Shown here: in pieces, positions 9,820-17,539 of the stretch | Layout of the letters: every line of letters starts with the position of its first letter | Position numbering within the stretch: position 1 is the stretch's first letter | DNA from: Hymenobacter nivis | GTDB lineage: Bacteria > Bacteroidota > Bacteroidia > Cytophagales > Hymenobacteraceae | Assembly (NCBI RefSeq): GCF_006439025.1 | Contig: NZ_RCYZ01000007.1 | Span: 182,825-246,824 of the forward strand | DNA: 64,000 nucleotides | Direction of reading: 5' to 3' | Made by a program: the position numbers and the translations under genes | Notes under the pieces: model-generated | What the model saw: the letters and a program-made list of their open reading frames with translations, nothing else | Databases searched by the model: none | Told to the model about the DNA's origin: nothing

Positions 9820-9874
9820 ATTAGCATTTAATACCCAGTTGCTCGTAGCTGGCTCTTGCGTATTAAATGCTAAT
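9820..9874. terminator. 15-bp perfect inverted repeat after NlpC gene
   Basis: Arms 9820-9834 (ATTAGCATTTAATAC) and 9860-9874 are perfectly complementary around a 25-nt loop. No T-tract follows on either strand, so it may be a processing or transcript-end hairpin rather than a classical terminator. It lies between the NlpC gene and the left-facing RNA unit and could serve both. Confidence 0.5.
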
Positions 9875-9903
9875 TGACAAATGACCCAGGGCCCTAAACG
9901 AGC

Positions 9904-9940
9904 GATGCCCGGTTCGCCAACGAGTGGCAAACCGGGCATC
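9904..9940 (-). terminator. Hairpin ending the small left-facing transcript
   Basis: Perfect 11-bp stem, GATGCCCGGTT (9904-9914) against 9930-9940, extended inside by GCC/GGC. No U-run follows on the minus strand. It lies about 120 nt after the 23-codon ORF and is the natural 3' boundary of that unit. Confidence 0.5.
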
Positions 9941-10059
9941 TAATCCTTCAAATCTTACCAAACGGCGCAGCTGGGGTACAGCTCCGGCGTCTTTAACAGT
10001 AAGACCTGGGCCAACGTAGGTCCGCGCTAAAAGTTAGTGCGGCCCCGCATAGCTGTTAT

Positions 10060-10131
10060 CTAAGCGCGCACGGCGGTGATGCGTACGACATTGGACAGGC
10101 TTGGCAGGATTTGGTTGGGACTACTAGACAT
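10060..10131 (-). CDS. 23-codon ORF with strong Shine-Dalgarno
   Basis: ATG at 10129-10131, TAG at 10060-10062. The peptide is Ser-rich at the N-terminus (MSSSPNQILPSLSN) and ends VVRITAVRA: no Cys, no TM helix, two Arg. What makes it credible is the ribosome site AAAGGAGGT at 10137-10145, with six nt between GGAGG and the ATG; no other start in the window that I inspected has anything like it. In Bacteroidota the anti-Shine-Dalgarno end of 16S rRNA is normally sequestered (shown structurally in Flavobacterium johnsoniae), and known strong-SD messages such as rpsU are regulatory exceptions. Function unknown: leader peptide, ribosome-state sensor or small effector are all possible. Confidence 0.5.
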   Translation of the reverse strand: MSSSPNQILPSLSNVVRITAVRA

Positions 10132-10136
10132 TTTGT

Positions 10137-10145
10137 ACCTCCTTT
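10137..10145 (-). promoter_or_regulatory. Extended Shine-Dalgarno AAAGGAGGT
   Basis: Complementary to the 3' end of 16S rRNA over about nine bases, preceded by further A/G-rich sequence (GTAAAG). The six-nt spacer TACAAA to the ATG is optimal. Exceptional for this phylum. Confidence 0.7.
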
Positions 10146-10228
10146 CTTTACGTTCCACATAGCCCCGCCTGCGCGGCCCAGCACATTAGGGTTGCTTGGG
10201 CGGGGTCGTAGCACTCGCTACTGCATGT

Positions 10229-10259
10229 CAAAGTTAGAAGCCTAGCTTAAGGTTCAAAA
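10229..10259 (-). promoter_or_regulatory. Consensus Bacteroidota promoter of the small RNA unit
   Basis: On the minus strand TTTTG (10259-10255), 18 nt, then TAACTTTG (10236-10229), matching the TTTG / TAnnTTTG consensus of the primary sigma factor in this phylum. A small inverted repeat AAGC-CTA-GCTT (10238-10248) lies between the two elements and could be an operator. Confidence 0.7.
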
Positions 10260-10502
10260 TTATCGGGCCCTTTTTCTTGGGGAATGGCCATTTTTGCGGG
10301 TGGTGGGCTGATTTTCAGGGCCATTCATTTTGCCCGGGCGGAGCATTTTTTTAGGTTAGGGCCCCGCCGTTTACTTTGGCCGCAAACTTGCGTTGGCGGG
10401 CCCCGGGGCCCCTGTTCGGTGGGCCCAAGTATTTGCCTTACCTTTTCCGCAGCGTTCTGCGCTTCATCGCGGCCTCATCTAATTCCCCCTTTTTCTCCAC
10501 CC

Positions 10503-10940
10503 ATGAAAAAACTACTTTTCCTGTTGGTTGTGCTGGCGCTGGCCGGCAGCCGCCTGGCCTCGGCCCAAACCCTGAGCCCGTTGGGCGTGTGGACCAACGC
10601 CGAGAAAAAGGCCACGTTCGAGATTTATAAATGCGGCGACAAGCTGTGCGGCAAAATCGTGAGCCTGACCACCCCCAACGACGAGAAGGGCAAGCCCAAG
10701 ACCGATACCCAAAACCCTGACCCCAAGCTCCGTAGCCGCCCACGCCTGGGCATGGTGTTCATGCAAGGCTTCAAGTACGACGATGACAACAAGTGGGACG
10801 ACGGCAAGATCTACGACCCCGAAAGCGGCAAAACCTACTCGTGCTACATGAAGATGGAAAGCGCCAACGCCATGGAAGTGAAGGGCTACATCGGCTTTTC
10901 GCTCATCGGCAAGTCACAAGCCTGGACGCGCGTGAAGTAG
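10503..10940 (+). CDS. DUF2147-family secreted protein
   Basis: 145 aa from the ATG at 10503. Signal peptide MKKLLFLLVVLALAGSRLASA, mature end at QTLSP. It has the DUF2147 hallmarks in order: GVWTNAEKK, GDKLCGKIVSL with its conserved Cys, DTQNPDPKLRSRP, WDDGKIYDPESGKTYSC, VKGYIGFSLIGKSQAWTR. The family is a small beta-barrel envelope protein of unknown function, possibly ligand-binding. The frame is open for about 70 codons upstream, but those codons do not belong to the protein. A near-consensus TTACTTTG lies about 130 nt upstream. A strong terminator follows directly. Confidence 0.92.
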   Translation: MKKLLFLLVVLALAGSRLASAQTLSPLGVWTNAEKKATFEIYKCGDKLCGKIVSLTTPNDEKGKPKTDTQNPDPKLRSRPRLGMVFMQGFKYDDDNKWDDGKIYDPESGKTYSCYMKMESANAMEVKGYIGFSLIGKSQAWTRVK

Positions 10941-10952
10941 GCCGCGGCCCCC

Positions 10953-10989
10953 AAAAAAAGCCGGTTTCCGCCCGGAAGCCGGCTTTTTT
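10953..10989 (+). terminator. Rho-independent terminator after DUF2147 gene
   Basis: A-run, AGCCGG-tTTCCG-c-CGGAA-gCCGGCT stem, then seven T, 12 bp after the stop codon. The A-run on the other side makes it potentially bidirectional. Confidence 0.85.
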
Positions 10990-11084
10990 ATGCCCACTGG
11001 GGGCCCCAATGCCCGAGAAATATTAAAACTATTTGAAAACGCTGGGGTTGCACTCCACTGTTCCCTTTCACCTGATACCCGGCC

Positions 11085-11726
11085 GTGCGGTCCTTTTTGC
11101 GCTCCCTGTTCTCGTCTGCCCCATCTGCCGCCAACGGCGAATGGCGGCCGTTTGCCCTCACCGCCGGGCAGGCGGCGCGGCACGCGCAGTGGGTGGCCGG
11201 GCGCATCTACCGCAATTGGCTGGGGCCCTATTTCAAAGCCTACCACCTGCACCGCGGTGGCGCGGGCCGGCGGCACGGCCTGCGGGCCGAGCCCCTGCGC
11301 GAGGACGGCCGCCAGGGCGCCATGCTGTTTTACGACGACGAGGACTTTGGGGGTCCCGGCAATTTCCGGCACTTCTACGAGTACGTGGGCGAGCAGATGG
11401 TGGCCCTGGGATACCACCGCGCCTGCGCCGACGAGTGCACCCGCCGCCACGAGAGCCTGCACGAGCATACTTATAAGCAGCTATTTAAGCCGCCGCCCAC
11501 CGATTGCCCCGACAGCGGCCACTGCAACCAACGCTACGGTTTGGTAACGCTCGATTTGGTAAGCCTCAACGGCCAGCCCCTGTTCATCCGCATGGCCGCC
11601 AACCCCGTGGTGGACCCCGGCTTCACGCCCGCTGCGCCGTTTGAAGAGCTGATGCGCACCGTGTTTGACGCCCCCATGCCCACCCCCGAGGAGCGGGAAA
11701 AACGGTTGGCGTACGTGGAGTTGTAA
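11085..11726 (+). CDS. Conserved-looking hypothetical protein
   Basis: 213 aa if it starts at the GTG at 11085 (VRSFLRSLFSS); no ATG is available near this point, so the start is uncertain. No signal peptide and no TM helix; probably cytoplasmic. A Cys/His-rich middle section (CADECTRRHESLHEHTY, then CPDSGHC) could bind a metal. The C-terminal third looks like a compact alpha/beta domain (GLVTLDLVSLNGQPLFIRM). I do not recognise the family. Codon use fits the neighbours. It converges on the M1 peptidase gene with a 22-bp gap. Confidence 0.7.
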   Translation: MRSFLRSLFSSAPSAANGEWRPFALTAGQAARHAQWVAGRIYRNWLGPYFKAYHLHRGGAGRRHGLRAEPLREDGRQGAMLFYDDEDFGGPGNFRHFYEYVGEQMVALGYHRACADECTRRHESLHEHTYKQLFKPPPTDCPDSGHCNQRYGLVTLDLVSLNGQPLFIRMAANPVVDPGFTPAAPFEELMRTVFDAPMPTPEEREKRLAYVEL

Positions 11727-11748
11727 CTCACTGGGGCCCTGGCCGGAG

Positions 11749-13806
11749 CTATTCGCGGGCAAAGCGCGCCTGGCCCGTCACCGCGCCGTGGGCATCGGTG
11801 AGGCGCAGCAGATATAGGCCAGGGGCCAGGGCCTGGGTAGCCACTTGGGCCCCGGTGGCCGGCACAGCCTGCACCGCTACGCGGCGGCCAGTGGCGTCAA
11901 ATACTTCGGCCGTGGCCGGGCCCGCCAAGGCTGGCAGGTGCAGCGCCTCGCGACACGGGTTGGGAAAGGCCCCGAGCGCAGGCCCGGCGGGGGCCCTGGC
12001 GCTGAGCACCAAGCTGGCGTCGGTGCCGCTGGAATTGGCCAGCAGCAGCAGGGATTGGTCGGGGTTGGCGCTGATGCTCACCACCTGGCGGGTGCCCACG
12101 GGCACGTCGAAGGCATCGGCGGCCTGCGACAGGCGGCGGCGCAGGCGCTGCGAGGTACCGTCGGTGAAGGTCAGGAGGTAATCCACGTCGAGGTCAAAAA
12201 ACGGCGTGACGGCGGGCTGCGACACGGTTTCGGTGGTGCGCACGGTGGCCATAGGGCCCACCTGGTACCAGCGCACGGCCAGCGACGGGTAGCCCTGCCC
12301 CCGCACCCACTGCTGGAAGAAGTAGCCCAGCGGCCGCCCCGCCTCGGCCTCAAACACGGCCTGCAAATCGGCGGTGCGGGCGGTGCCGCCGGCGTAGCGC
12401 CGCTGGTAGGTTTGCAGGGCCCGAAAGAACTTGGCGTCGTCGTTCAGCAGGCCCCGCAGCATGTGCACCACCAGGGCCCCCTTCTTGTAGCTCAGGTCGT
12501 AATCAAAGATGCGGGCCACGCTGGTGGTATCGGGCACAAATACGCTGCCCGGGTTGCGCAGGGCATAGCCCCGGGCCTGGTTGAGCCAGTTGGCGGGGTC
12601 GGCGGGCTGGCCAAAGGCCTGGTAGGAAAGGTATTCGCCGTACGACGCAAAGCTTTCGTTGAGCCACACGTCGGCCCAACTGGCGCAGGTCACGTTGTCG
12701 CCGAACCACTGGTGGAACAGCTCGTGGGCCGTGAGCACGAAGTCGAAGCCGTCCTGGGTGGTCATGGTCTGGTGCTCCATGCCGCCGCCGAGGGGGGCCA
12801 TGCTGTGCCCATACTTCTCGGTGGCAAACGGGTAGGGCCCCACCAGGCGGGCGTAGTTTTCGATAAAGCCCGGCGTGCGGTCAATTTCGGCACGGTAGAA
12901 GTCGAGGGCCGCTTGGTCGTACACGTAGTTCACGATGGGCACGCGCGCGCCCCCGGCGGCGGGGTTGGCGTAGTTCACGTACTCAACGTAGGGAGCCACA
13001 GCCACCGAAATGAGGTAGTAGGCAATGGGTTGGCGCGATTTCCACTCGTAGCGCGCTCGGTTGCCGGGCAGCGGCACGGTGCGGGCCAGCACGCCGTTCG
13101 AGCCCACCTTGTTGGGCAGCGTGGTCGTCACCCACACGTCCGACGAGTCGGCCTTGTCCGTCAGCACCGGCTTGCACGGAAACCACTCGGGGGCGGCAAA
13201 TGGCTCGGAGAGCGACCACAGCACCTGATAAGGGTGCGGGGCCCCGGCGTAGGTTACCACATCGGCGCGGTCGAGGCCGTTGCCGATGGCGGCCGAGCCC
13301 CCGCCGGCATCGTGCGGGGCCGTGCCGTGGTAGTAGATGCGGGCGTCGGCCAGGGTGCCGGCCGGGGCGGGCGCGGCCAGGGCGGCGGTGGCTTCGGAGC
13401 CGGCGCGGCGCACCGCCGAGGCCTGGCGGCCGTTCACCACCACCGAGTCGATGCGCAGCGTGGCGGCACTGGCGGGGGCCCCGGCGGGCGCCTGGTACAG
13501 GTCAAAGGCCAGCGAATCAAGGGCCTGCCTTCCCACGCGCACGCGCAGCCAGGCCATGCCCGCCACGTCGCGCGAAGTGGGCTCCAGGGCCAGGTCGAGC
13601 TTGTAGTACGTCACGTCGTAGCGGGCCAGTTGGGCGCGGTGGGCCCCCGAGGCCGTCGCGGCCAGCGTGCCCAGGCCGGCGCGCAGGTGGGCGGCGGCGC
13701 AGGCACGGCCGGCGTCGGCGGGGCCGGTGCTGGTTTGTGCCCGGGCGCCCGGGGCCCCCAGCCCACCCACCAAAAAGAGTACCCAGCACCAGCGCAGCAG
13801 TTTCAT
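11749..13806 (-). CDS. M1-family aminopeptidase with T9SS sorting domain
   Basis: Secreted zinc aminopeptidase, 685 aa from the ATG at 13804-13806 (MKLLRWCWVLFLVGG), signal peptide ending GARA. N-terminal beta-saddle, then the catalytic domain with HELFH at 361-365 and the third ligand Glu384 in LNESF (HExxH-x18-E). The substrate-recognition motif reads GGGMEHQ (about 340-346) instead of GAMEN, as in the ERAP-distant, bacterial cold-active-like group. The C-terminal about 75 residues (PNPCREALHLPAL ... GLYLLRLTDAHG) form a type A T9SS C-terminal domain, so the enzyme should be exported by the type IX system and released or surface-attached. Confidence 0.93.
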   Translation of the reverse strand: MKLLRWCWVLFLVGGLGAPGARAQTSTGPADAGRACAAAHLRAGLGTLAATASGAHRAQLARYDVTYYKLDLALEPTSRDVAGMAWLRVRVGRQALDSLAFDLYQAPAGAPASAATLRIDSVVVNGRQASAVRRAGSEATAALAAPAPAGTLADARIYYHGTAPHDAGGGSAAIGNGLDRADVVTYAGAPHPYQVLWSLSEPFAAPEWFPCKPVLTDKADSSDVWVTTTLPNKVGSNGVLARTVPLPGNRARYEWKSRQPIAYYLISVAVAPYVEYVNYANPAAGGARVPIVNYVYDQAALDFYRAEIDRTPGFIENYARLVGPYPFATEKYGHSMAPLGGGMEHQTMTTQDGFDFVLTAHELFHQWFGDNVTCASWADVWLNESFASYGEYLSYQAFGQPADPANWLNQARGYALRNPGSVFVPDTTSVARIFDYDLSYKKGALVVHMLRGLLNDDAKFFRALQTYQRRYAGGTARTADLQAVFEAEAGRPLGYFFQQWVRGQGYPSLAVRWYQVGPMATVRTTETVSQPAVTPFFDLDVDYLLTFTDGTSQRLRRRLSQAADAFDVPVGTRQVVSISANPDQSLLLLANSSGTDASLVLSARAPAGPALGAFPNPCREALHLPALAGPATAEVFDATGRRVAVQAVPATGAQVATQALAPGLYLLRLTDAHGAVTGQARFARE

Positions 13807-14079
13807 GGCCATAAGGCGCGCCGCCGATGGTTCGGCCCGTACGCTAAGTACTGGCAAGATACGGCCCAGGGCCCCGGTTGCCCGCCGCTGCGGGGCCCCC
13901 AGCCCAGCAGAGCGAATACAAGGGAGCGGCGCAGGTTTCGGCACAAAATAATCCTCTTAAAACACGCTACTGCCCAATTATTTACCTAGACGCAAGGCCG
14001 GGGTTGGAAGCCCAGCGGGGCAACGCCGCGCGCGGCGGGCCGTTGATACGGGTCATTCGCCTATTTCATTCCGCTCCCC

Positions 14080-15249
14080 ATGTCTTTTTCGCTTACCCGG
14101 GCCGCCCTGCTTGCCGTTTGCCTGCCGGCCGCTACTGCCGCCTTTGCTCAGCAGGAAGTGCCCCCCGCCCGCACCCGGCCCCTCGGGGCCATCGAAAGTA
14201 ACCGCCAAGGCATCAAGCCCGTGCAGGTGGCGGCCTTTCCCGACCAGCGCGTGACCGGCGTAACGGTGTCGCGCCAGGGCCGCATCTTCGTCAACTTCCC
14301 ACTCTGGGAAGACGGGCACCGCGAGTCGGTGGCCGAGATTGTGCCCGGCCAGGCCCCGCGCCCCTACCCCAACGCTGCCTGGAACGCTGCCGTGACCGAC
14401 CCCAAGGCCCCCGCCTCGCCCGCCGAGCGCTTCGTGTGCGTGCAGAGCGTGGTGGTGGACGACCAGGACCGCTTGTGGGTGCTCGACCCGGCCTCGCCCA
14501 AGTTTACGGGCGTGGTGCCCGGCGGGGCCAAGCTGGTGCAGTTCGACCTTGCCACCAACAAACCCGTGCGTACCATTCTGTTTCCTAGCAATATCGCCCC
14601 GTCGAAGAGCTACCTCAATGACGTGCGCTTCGACACCAAGCGCAACTTCGCCTACCTCACCGACTCGGGCACCGGGGCCCTGGTGGTGCTCGACCTTAAA
14701 ACTGGTAAAGCCCGCCGCGTGCTTGAAAACCACCCTTCAGTACACCCCGAGCCTGGCTTTGACTTGGCCGTGAACGGTTTTGTGCTGCGCGAGCCCGACG
14801 GCTCCAAGCCCAACTTCCAGGCCGATGGCATCGAGCTGAGCGCCGACGGCAACACGTTGTACTACACCGCCCTGATGGGCCGCACAATGTACCGCATCGG
14901 TACCGAGTACCTGCGCAACGCCGCCCTGACGCCCGCCCAATTAGCCACCCACGTGGAGAAATTTGCCGTGCCCAGCGCTTCTGACGGCTACGGCCGCGAC
15001 GCCGCCGGCAACCTCTACACCTCGGGCATCGAAAACAACAGCATCCACCGCGTGACGCCCGCTGGCCAGGTGACAACCATCGCCCAGGGCCCCGAAATCT
15101 CGTGGCCCGACACGTTCGGCTACGGGCCCAATAACACGCTGTATTTCACCACCTCGCAAATCCAAACCCAGGACAAGTACCACGGCGGCAAAAGCACCCG
15201 CACCCAGCCCTACGCGCTGTGGAAGCTGGACTTGAACCAGGTGAAGTAG
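14080..15249 (+). CDS. Yellow/major royal jelly protein-like beta-propeller
   Basis: 389 aa from the ATG at 14080 with signal peptide ending FAQQ. The sequence follows the bacterial MRJP/yellow family: VTVSRQGRIFVNFPLW, VVVDDQDRLWVLDPASPKFTG, SYLNDVRFDTKRNFAYLTDSG, ADGIELSADGNTLYYTALMG, DAAGNLYTSGIENNSIHR and WPDTFGYGPNNTLYFTTSQI. These are repeated propeller-blade motifs. Molecular function in bacteria is not established; it may bind or oxidise a small molecule in the periplasm. Monocistronic: a very strong hairpin follows at 15380-15440. Confidence 0.9.
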   Translation: MSFSLTRAALLAVCLPAATAAFAQQEVPPARTRPLGAIESNRQGIKPVQVAAFPDQRVTGVTVSRQGRIFVNFPLWEDGHRESVAEIVPGQAPRPYPNAAWNAAVTDPKAPASPAERFVCVQSVVVDDQDRLWVLDPASPKFTGVVPGGAKLVQFDLATNKPVRTILFPSNIAPSKSYLNDVRFDTKRNFAYLTDSGTGALVVLDLKTGKARRVLENHPSVHPEPGFDLAVNGFVLREPDGSKPNFQADGIELSADGNTLYYTALMGRTMYRIGTEYLRNAALTPAQLATHVEKFAVPSASDGYGRDAAGNLYTSGIENNSIHRVTPAGQVTTIAQGPEISWPDTFGYGPNNTLYFTTSQIQTQDKYHGGKSTRTQPYALWKLDLNQVK

Positions 15250-15664
15250 CTGCTCCCGGCCCACAGCCGGGCCCGGGGGCCCTCCTGCCCGCCACGTCCA
15301 CCGGCGGTAAGTTCACGTTCTAGGGCCCCGTAGAGCCACCAAGCCCACTATTACCAACGCATTAGAAAAGGGAGTTGCCCGCCGCAAACCACAGAAAAGG
15401 CGGCCCCGTTGCGGGGCCGCCTTTTCTGTGGTTTGCGGCGGGGTTTGCTAATTAAGCAGAAGCCCAGGCTCTACCAGCAGGCTAGCCAATTTATTATTCC
15501 TCAGATTTTTGAATATACAAATGTTAAGTACCTGGGGCGCTGCCCGTAGCCGGGGCCCCGGGCGGGTGGCCAGCCCATTCATTATTTATTCATTGTATCT
15601 AATATTTAGTCGTTATTTTTAGGCCTAAAGCAGCATTGAATACACTGGCCCGAGGGGCTTCGCC
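15250..15664. other. 415-bp intergenic region
   Basis: Holds the 29-bp perfect hairpin at 15380-15440 and then an AT-rich stretch (about 15,460-15,650) that should contain the promoter of the DUF5672 gene. A possible match is TTG (15593-15595), 18 nt, TATTTTTA (15614-15621), one base off consensus. No ORF of note. Confidence 0.5.
15380..15440. terminator. 29-bp perfect palindrome, bidirectional terminator
   Basis: Arms 15380-15408 and 15412-15440 are perfectly complementary with a three-nt loop. The middle of each arm carries A4/T4 and the core is GGCGGCCCCG. A shorter inner stem (AAAAGGCGGCCCCG..CGGGGCCGCCTTTT) alone would terminate in both directions. Confidence 0.75.
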
Positions 15665-16444
15665 ATGACCAAAGAGCTTGTTACCGTTGTCATTCCCATT
15701 CACCTGGAAGAGCCTCTGGAGCTGGAAAAAATTTCACTAGCCCAAACCCTGGCCATACTGCACCGGCACCCCATTACCTTCATGACGCCCACTTGGCTGG
15801 ACACGGCCTGGTACGAGGAATTTTGCCGGGGCAAGGCAGATGTGCGCTTCGAGCGCTTCGATTGGCGCGGCCACGAAGCCTACGGTGAACTGCAAACCAG
15901 CGCAGATTTCTACAAACGCTTCCTGCCCTACGAATACATGCTCGTCGTGCACTTGGATGCCTTCGTGTTTCGCGATGAGCTGGAGCAGTGGTGCCACGCG
16001 GGGTACGATTACATCGGCGCGGTTACCTACAACCCCTTGTGGGATCAGCCAAGCTCCGCCTTGCGGCGGCTGACGGGTTTTAGTTACCCAGAGTATTTTG
16101 GCAGCGGCGGCTTTGCCCTGAAAAAGAACAGCACTTTTTACCGCATCACCCGCCGGGCCCGATTATATTTTAATGCCTACCACTGGATGCGGCGGCGACG
16201 CGGATTGGCGTTTTACGACGACTTATTCCTAGCCCAACACTTCCCCAAGCTGTCGCCTAGCTTTCGGGTCGCGCCCAAAGCGCTGGCCCAGCGGTTTGGA
16301 GCAGCCTGGGAGTTTGGTGAGGAAAAAGATTTGCCTTTTTCCAACCACGACAACGCCTCCCTTCCCTTCGGCATCCACGGCTGGATCCGGTATTTCCACG
16401 AATACTGGAAGCCCGCCATCCGCCACTACGGGCACAGCATTTGA
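15665..16444 (+). CDS. DUF5672-family putative glycosyltransferase
   Basis: 259 aa from the ATG at 15665; no signal peptide. The family is a GT-A-like domain found in surface-glycan loci. Visible motifs: VTVVIPIHLEEP at the N-terminus, YEYMLVVHLDAFVFRDEL (the probable DxD-like region is LDAF), GYDYIGAVTYN, GSGGFALKKN and FYDDLFLAQHFP. The C-terminus ends ...HGWIRYFHEYWKPAIRHYGHSI. It stands alone rather than in the glycan cluster at 44-49 kb. Catalysis has not been shown for this family as far as I know, so the call is family-level. Confidence 0.85.
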   Translation: MTKELVTVVIPIHLEEPLELEKISLAQTLAILHRHPITFMTPTWLDTAWYEEFCRGKADVRFERFDWRGHEAYGELQTSADFYKRFLPYEYMLVVHLDAFVFRDELEQWCHAGYDYIGAVTYNPLWDQPSSALRRLTGFSYPEYFGSGGFALKKNSTFYRITRRARLYFNAYHWMRRRRGLAFYDDLFLAQHFPKLSPSFRVAPKALAQRFGAAWEFGEEKDLPFSNHDNASLPFGIHGWIRYFHEYWKPAIRHYGHSI

Positions 16445-16478
16445 GCCGGCACGGAGCCTTGCTTAGGATAATACCGGG

Positions 16479-17123
16479 CTAGTAAAACACCAGGAAGATG
16501 CCGAACAGCGCCACCCACAGCACGTCGATGAAGTGCCAATAGGTGCACAGGGCGCGCAGCTGGCGGCGGTGGTAGGGGTTGCGGATGAACACGAGGTGGC
16601 GCACGGCGTCGCGGTCGGCGTGCAGCACGCGCAGCGCCAGCGACAGCAGGTACAGCATGCCGCCGAGCAAGTGGGCTACGTGAAGGGCCGAGATGAAGTA
16701 GATGAACGTGCCGCTGGAGGCCCCCCGAAACGGCAGGTACGGCAGCAGCTCGCGCCAGCCCAGCACCTGCAGGCCCGTAAAGATGCTACCCAGCAACAGC
16801 GTGGCCAGCAGGCACCGGCCGAGGGTGGCCAGGTCGTCGCGGGCGTAGAGGCGCGGGGCCTGCGCCACCACGTAGCTGCTCACCAGCAGCACAATGGTGC
16901 TCAGTGAGAAGTAGCGCGGGAACGGGTGCGAGCTCGTGGGGCCCCCATCGGTGAGGCGGGCGCTGACGTAGAGCGCCGCCAAAATGGCAAACATCACGGT
17001 GATGGCCACCAGCCCCAGGTACAGGGCCACGAGCAGGGGCGGCAGCCGCTCGATGCGGGCAAACGCCGAAACGGAGGCCCCGGCCCGCACCCGGTTGTTG
17101 GGGGTATTGTCAGAATTCCTCAT
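16479..17123 (-). CDS. Cytochrome c oxidase subunit III (heme-copper oxidase family)
   Basis: Integral membrane subunit of the respiratory terminal oxidase. 214 aa from the ATG at 17121-17123 (MRNSDNTPNNRV). Five hydrophobic helices are visible, in line with bacterial five-helix COX3: LVALYLGLVAITVMFAIL, YFSLSTIVLLVSSYVV, LLATLLLGSIFTGLQVL, FISALHVAHLLGGMLYL, VLWVALFGIFLVF. The C-terminal signature RALCTYWHFIDVLWVALFG is diagnostic. Subunits I and II are not in the window, so this copy is separated from the main oxidase operon or is a paralogue. The open frame extends upstream past the ATG but loses the family pattern. Confidence 0.93.
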   Translation of the reverse strand: MRNSDNTPNNRVRAGASVSAFARIERLPPLLVALYLGLVAITVMFAILAALYVSARLTDGGPTSSHPFPRYFSLSTIVLLVSSYVVAQAPRLYARDDLATLGRCLLATLLLGSIFTGLQVLGWRELLPYLPFRGASSGTFIYFISALHVAHLLGGMLYLLSLALRVLHADRDAVRHLVFIRNPYHRRQLRALCTYWHFIDVLWVALFGIFLVFY

Positions 17124-17200
17124 GAACGAAGACGAGCGAAACAGCACAGCGTCAGCAATCAAACCAATCCAGGGGCCTTTGGTTCCGGCAAAACCAGGCG

Positions 17201-17539
17201 CTAGCGGAAAAACGAGCCCAGCTTGCCCAGCACCGCGCTGAGCGTGATTTTGGGGCCGTTGCGGTCGGGCAGCCCGAAGGTGACGTAGGTTTTGCCTCCC
17301 ACCCGCAAATCGAGCACCAAGCCCAGGCGGCGGCCCAGGTCGTGGAGCTGCTGCAAGGGGTCGGGGCCCTTGGGCGGCTTGGGGGCCCCGGGCGGGCGCG
17401 GGGGCCCGGCCGTGAGCTCGTCGAGCACCTGCTGGCTGGGCACGTTCAGAATGAGGTACGAGCCCGAGCCGGCCAGCTGCAGGGGCTGGCCGTTCCAAGT
17501 GAGGACCAGCTGGGCCTCTACTTCGAGGCCGCTAGCCAA
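17201..17539 (-). CDS. Small unknown protein B of an overlapping pair
   Basis: 112 aa, only if it begins at the TTG at 17537-17539, which overlaps the last 8 nt of the upstream gene. No ATG is nearby. It begins LASGLEVEAQLVLTWNGQP, has a Pro-rich middle (PPRPPGAPKPPKGPDP) and ends KITLSAVLGKLGSFFR. No TM segment or signal peptide. Either translation is coupled through the overlap, or the two are a single gene broken by a frameshift near 17,535. I do not recognise the family. Confidence 0.5.
   Translation of the reverse strand: MASGLEVEAQLVLTWNGQPLQLAGSGSYLILNVPSQQVLDELTAGPPRPPGAPKPPKGPDPLQQLHDLGRRLGLVLDLRVGGKTYVTFGLPDRNGPKITLSAVLGKLGSFFR

Larger units (their letters stand above)
9904..10225 (-). 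ncRNA. Candidate structured small RNA / micro-ORF mRNA
   Basis: A transcript of about 320 nt is predicted from a consensus promoter at 10229-10259. Its 5' end would begin almost at hairpin GTAGC-loop-GCTAC (10208-10221), then a larger stem CCCCGCC/GGCGGGG (10163-10169 with 10199-10205), then an extended Shine-Dalgarno and the 23-codon ORF. Downstream come an imperfect stem around GTCTTAC/GTAAGA (about 9951-10005) and the closing hairpin 9904-9940. No recognised gene lies downstream on this strand before the oppositely oriented NlpC gene, so this is not an obvious leader of a larger gene. I do not recognise the RNA as tmRNA, RNase P, SRP or 6S RNA. Confidence 0.5.

Noticed and set aside
9904..10225. 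Small RNA unit as tmRNA, RNase P RNA, SRP RNA or 6S RNA
   Set aside because: None of the conserved cores (tRNA-like ends and tag ORF, P4 helix words, SRP tetraloop domain, 6S bubble) could be recognised.
11845..13989. A 714-codon open frame on the plus strand opposite the M1 peptidase
   Set aside because: It mirrors a solid M1 gene on the minus strand; His/Gly/Val-rich composition is the usual antisense shadow in GC-rich DNA.
16479..17498. A 339-residue version of cytochrome oxidase subunit III
   Set aside because: The extra N-terminal part is read from the neighbouring small gene's DNA in another frame; the family begins at the ATG at 17123.
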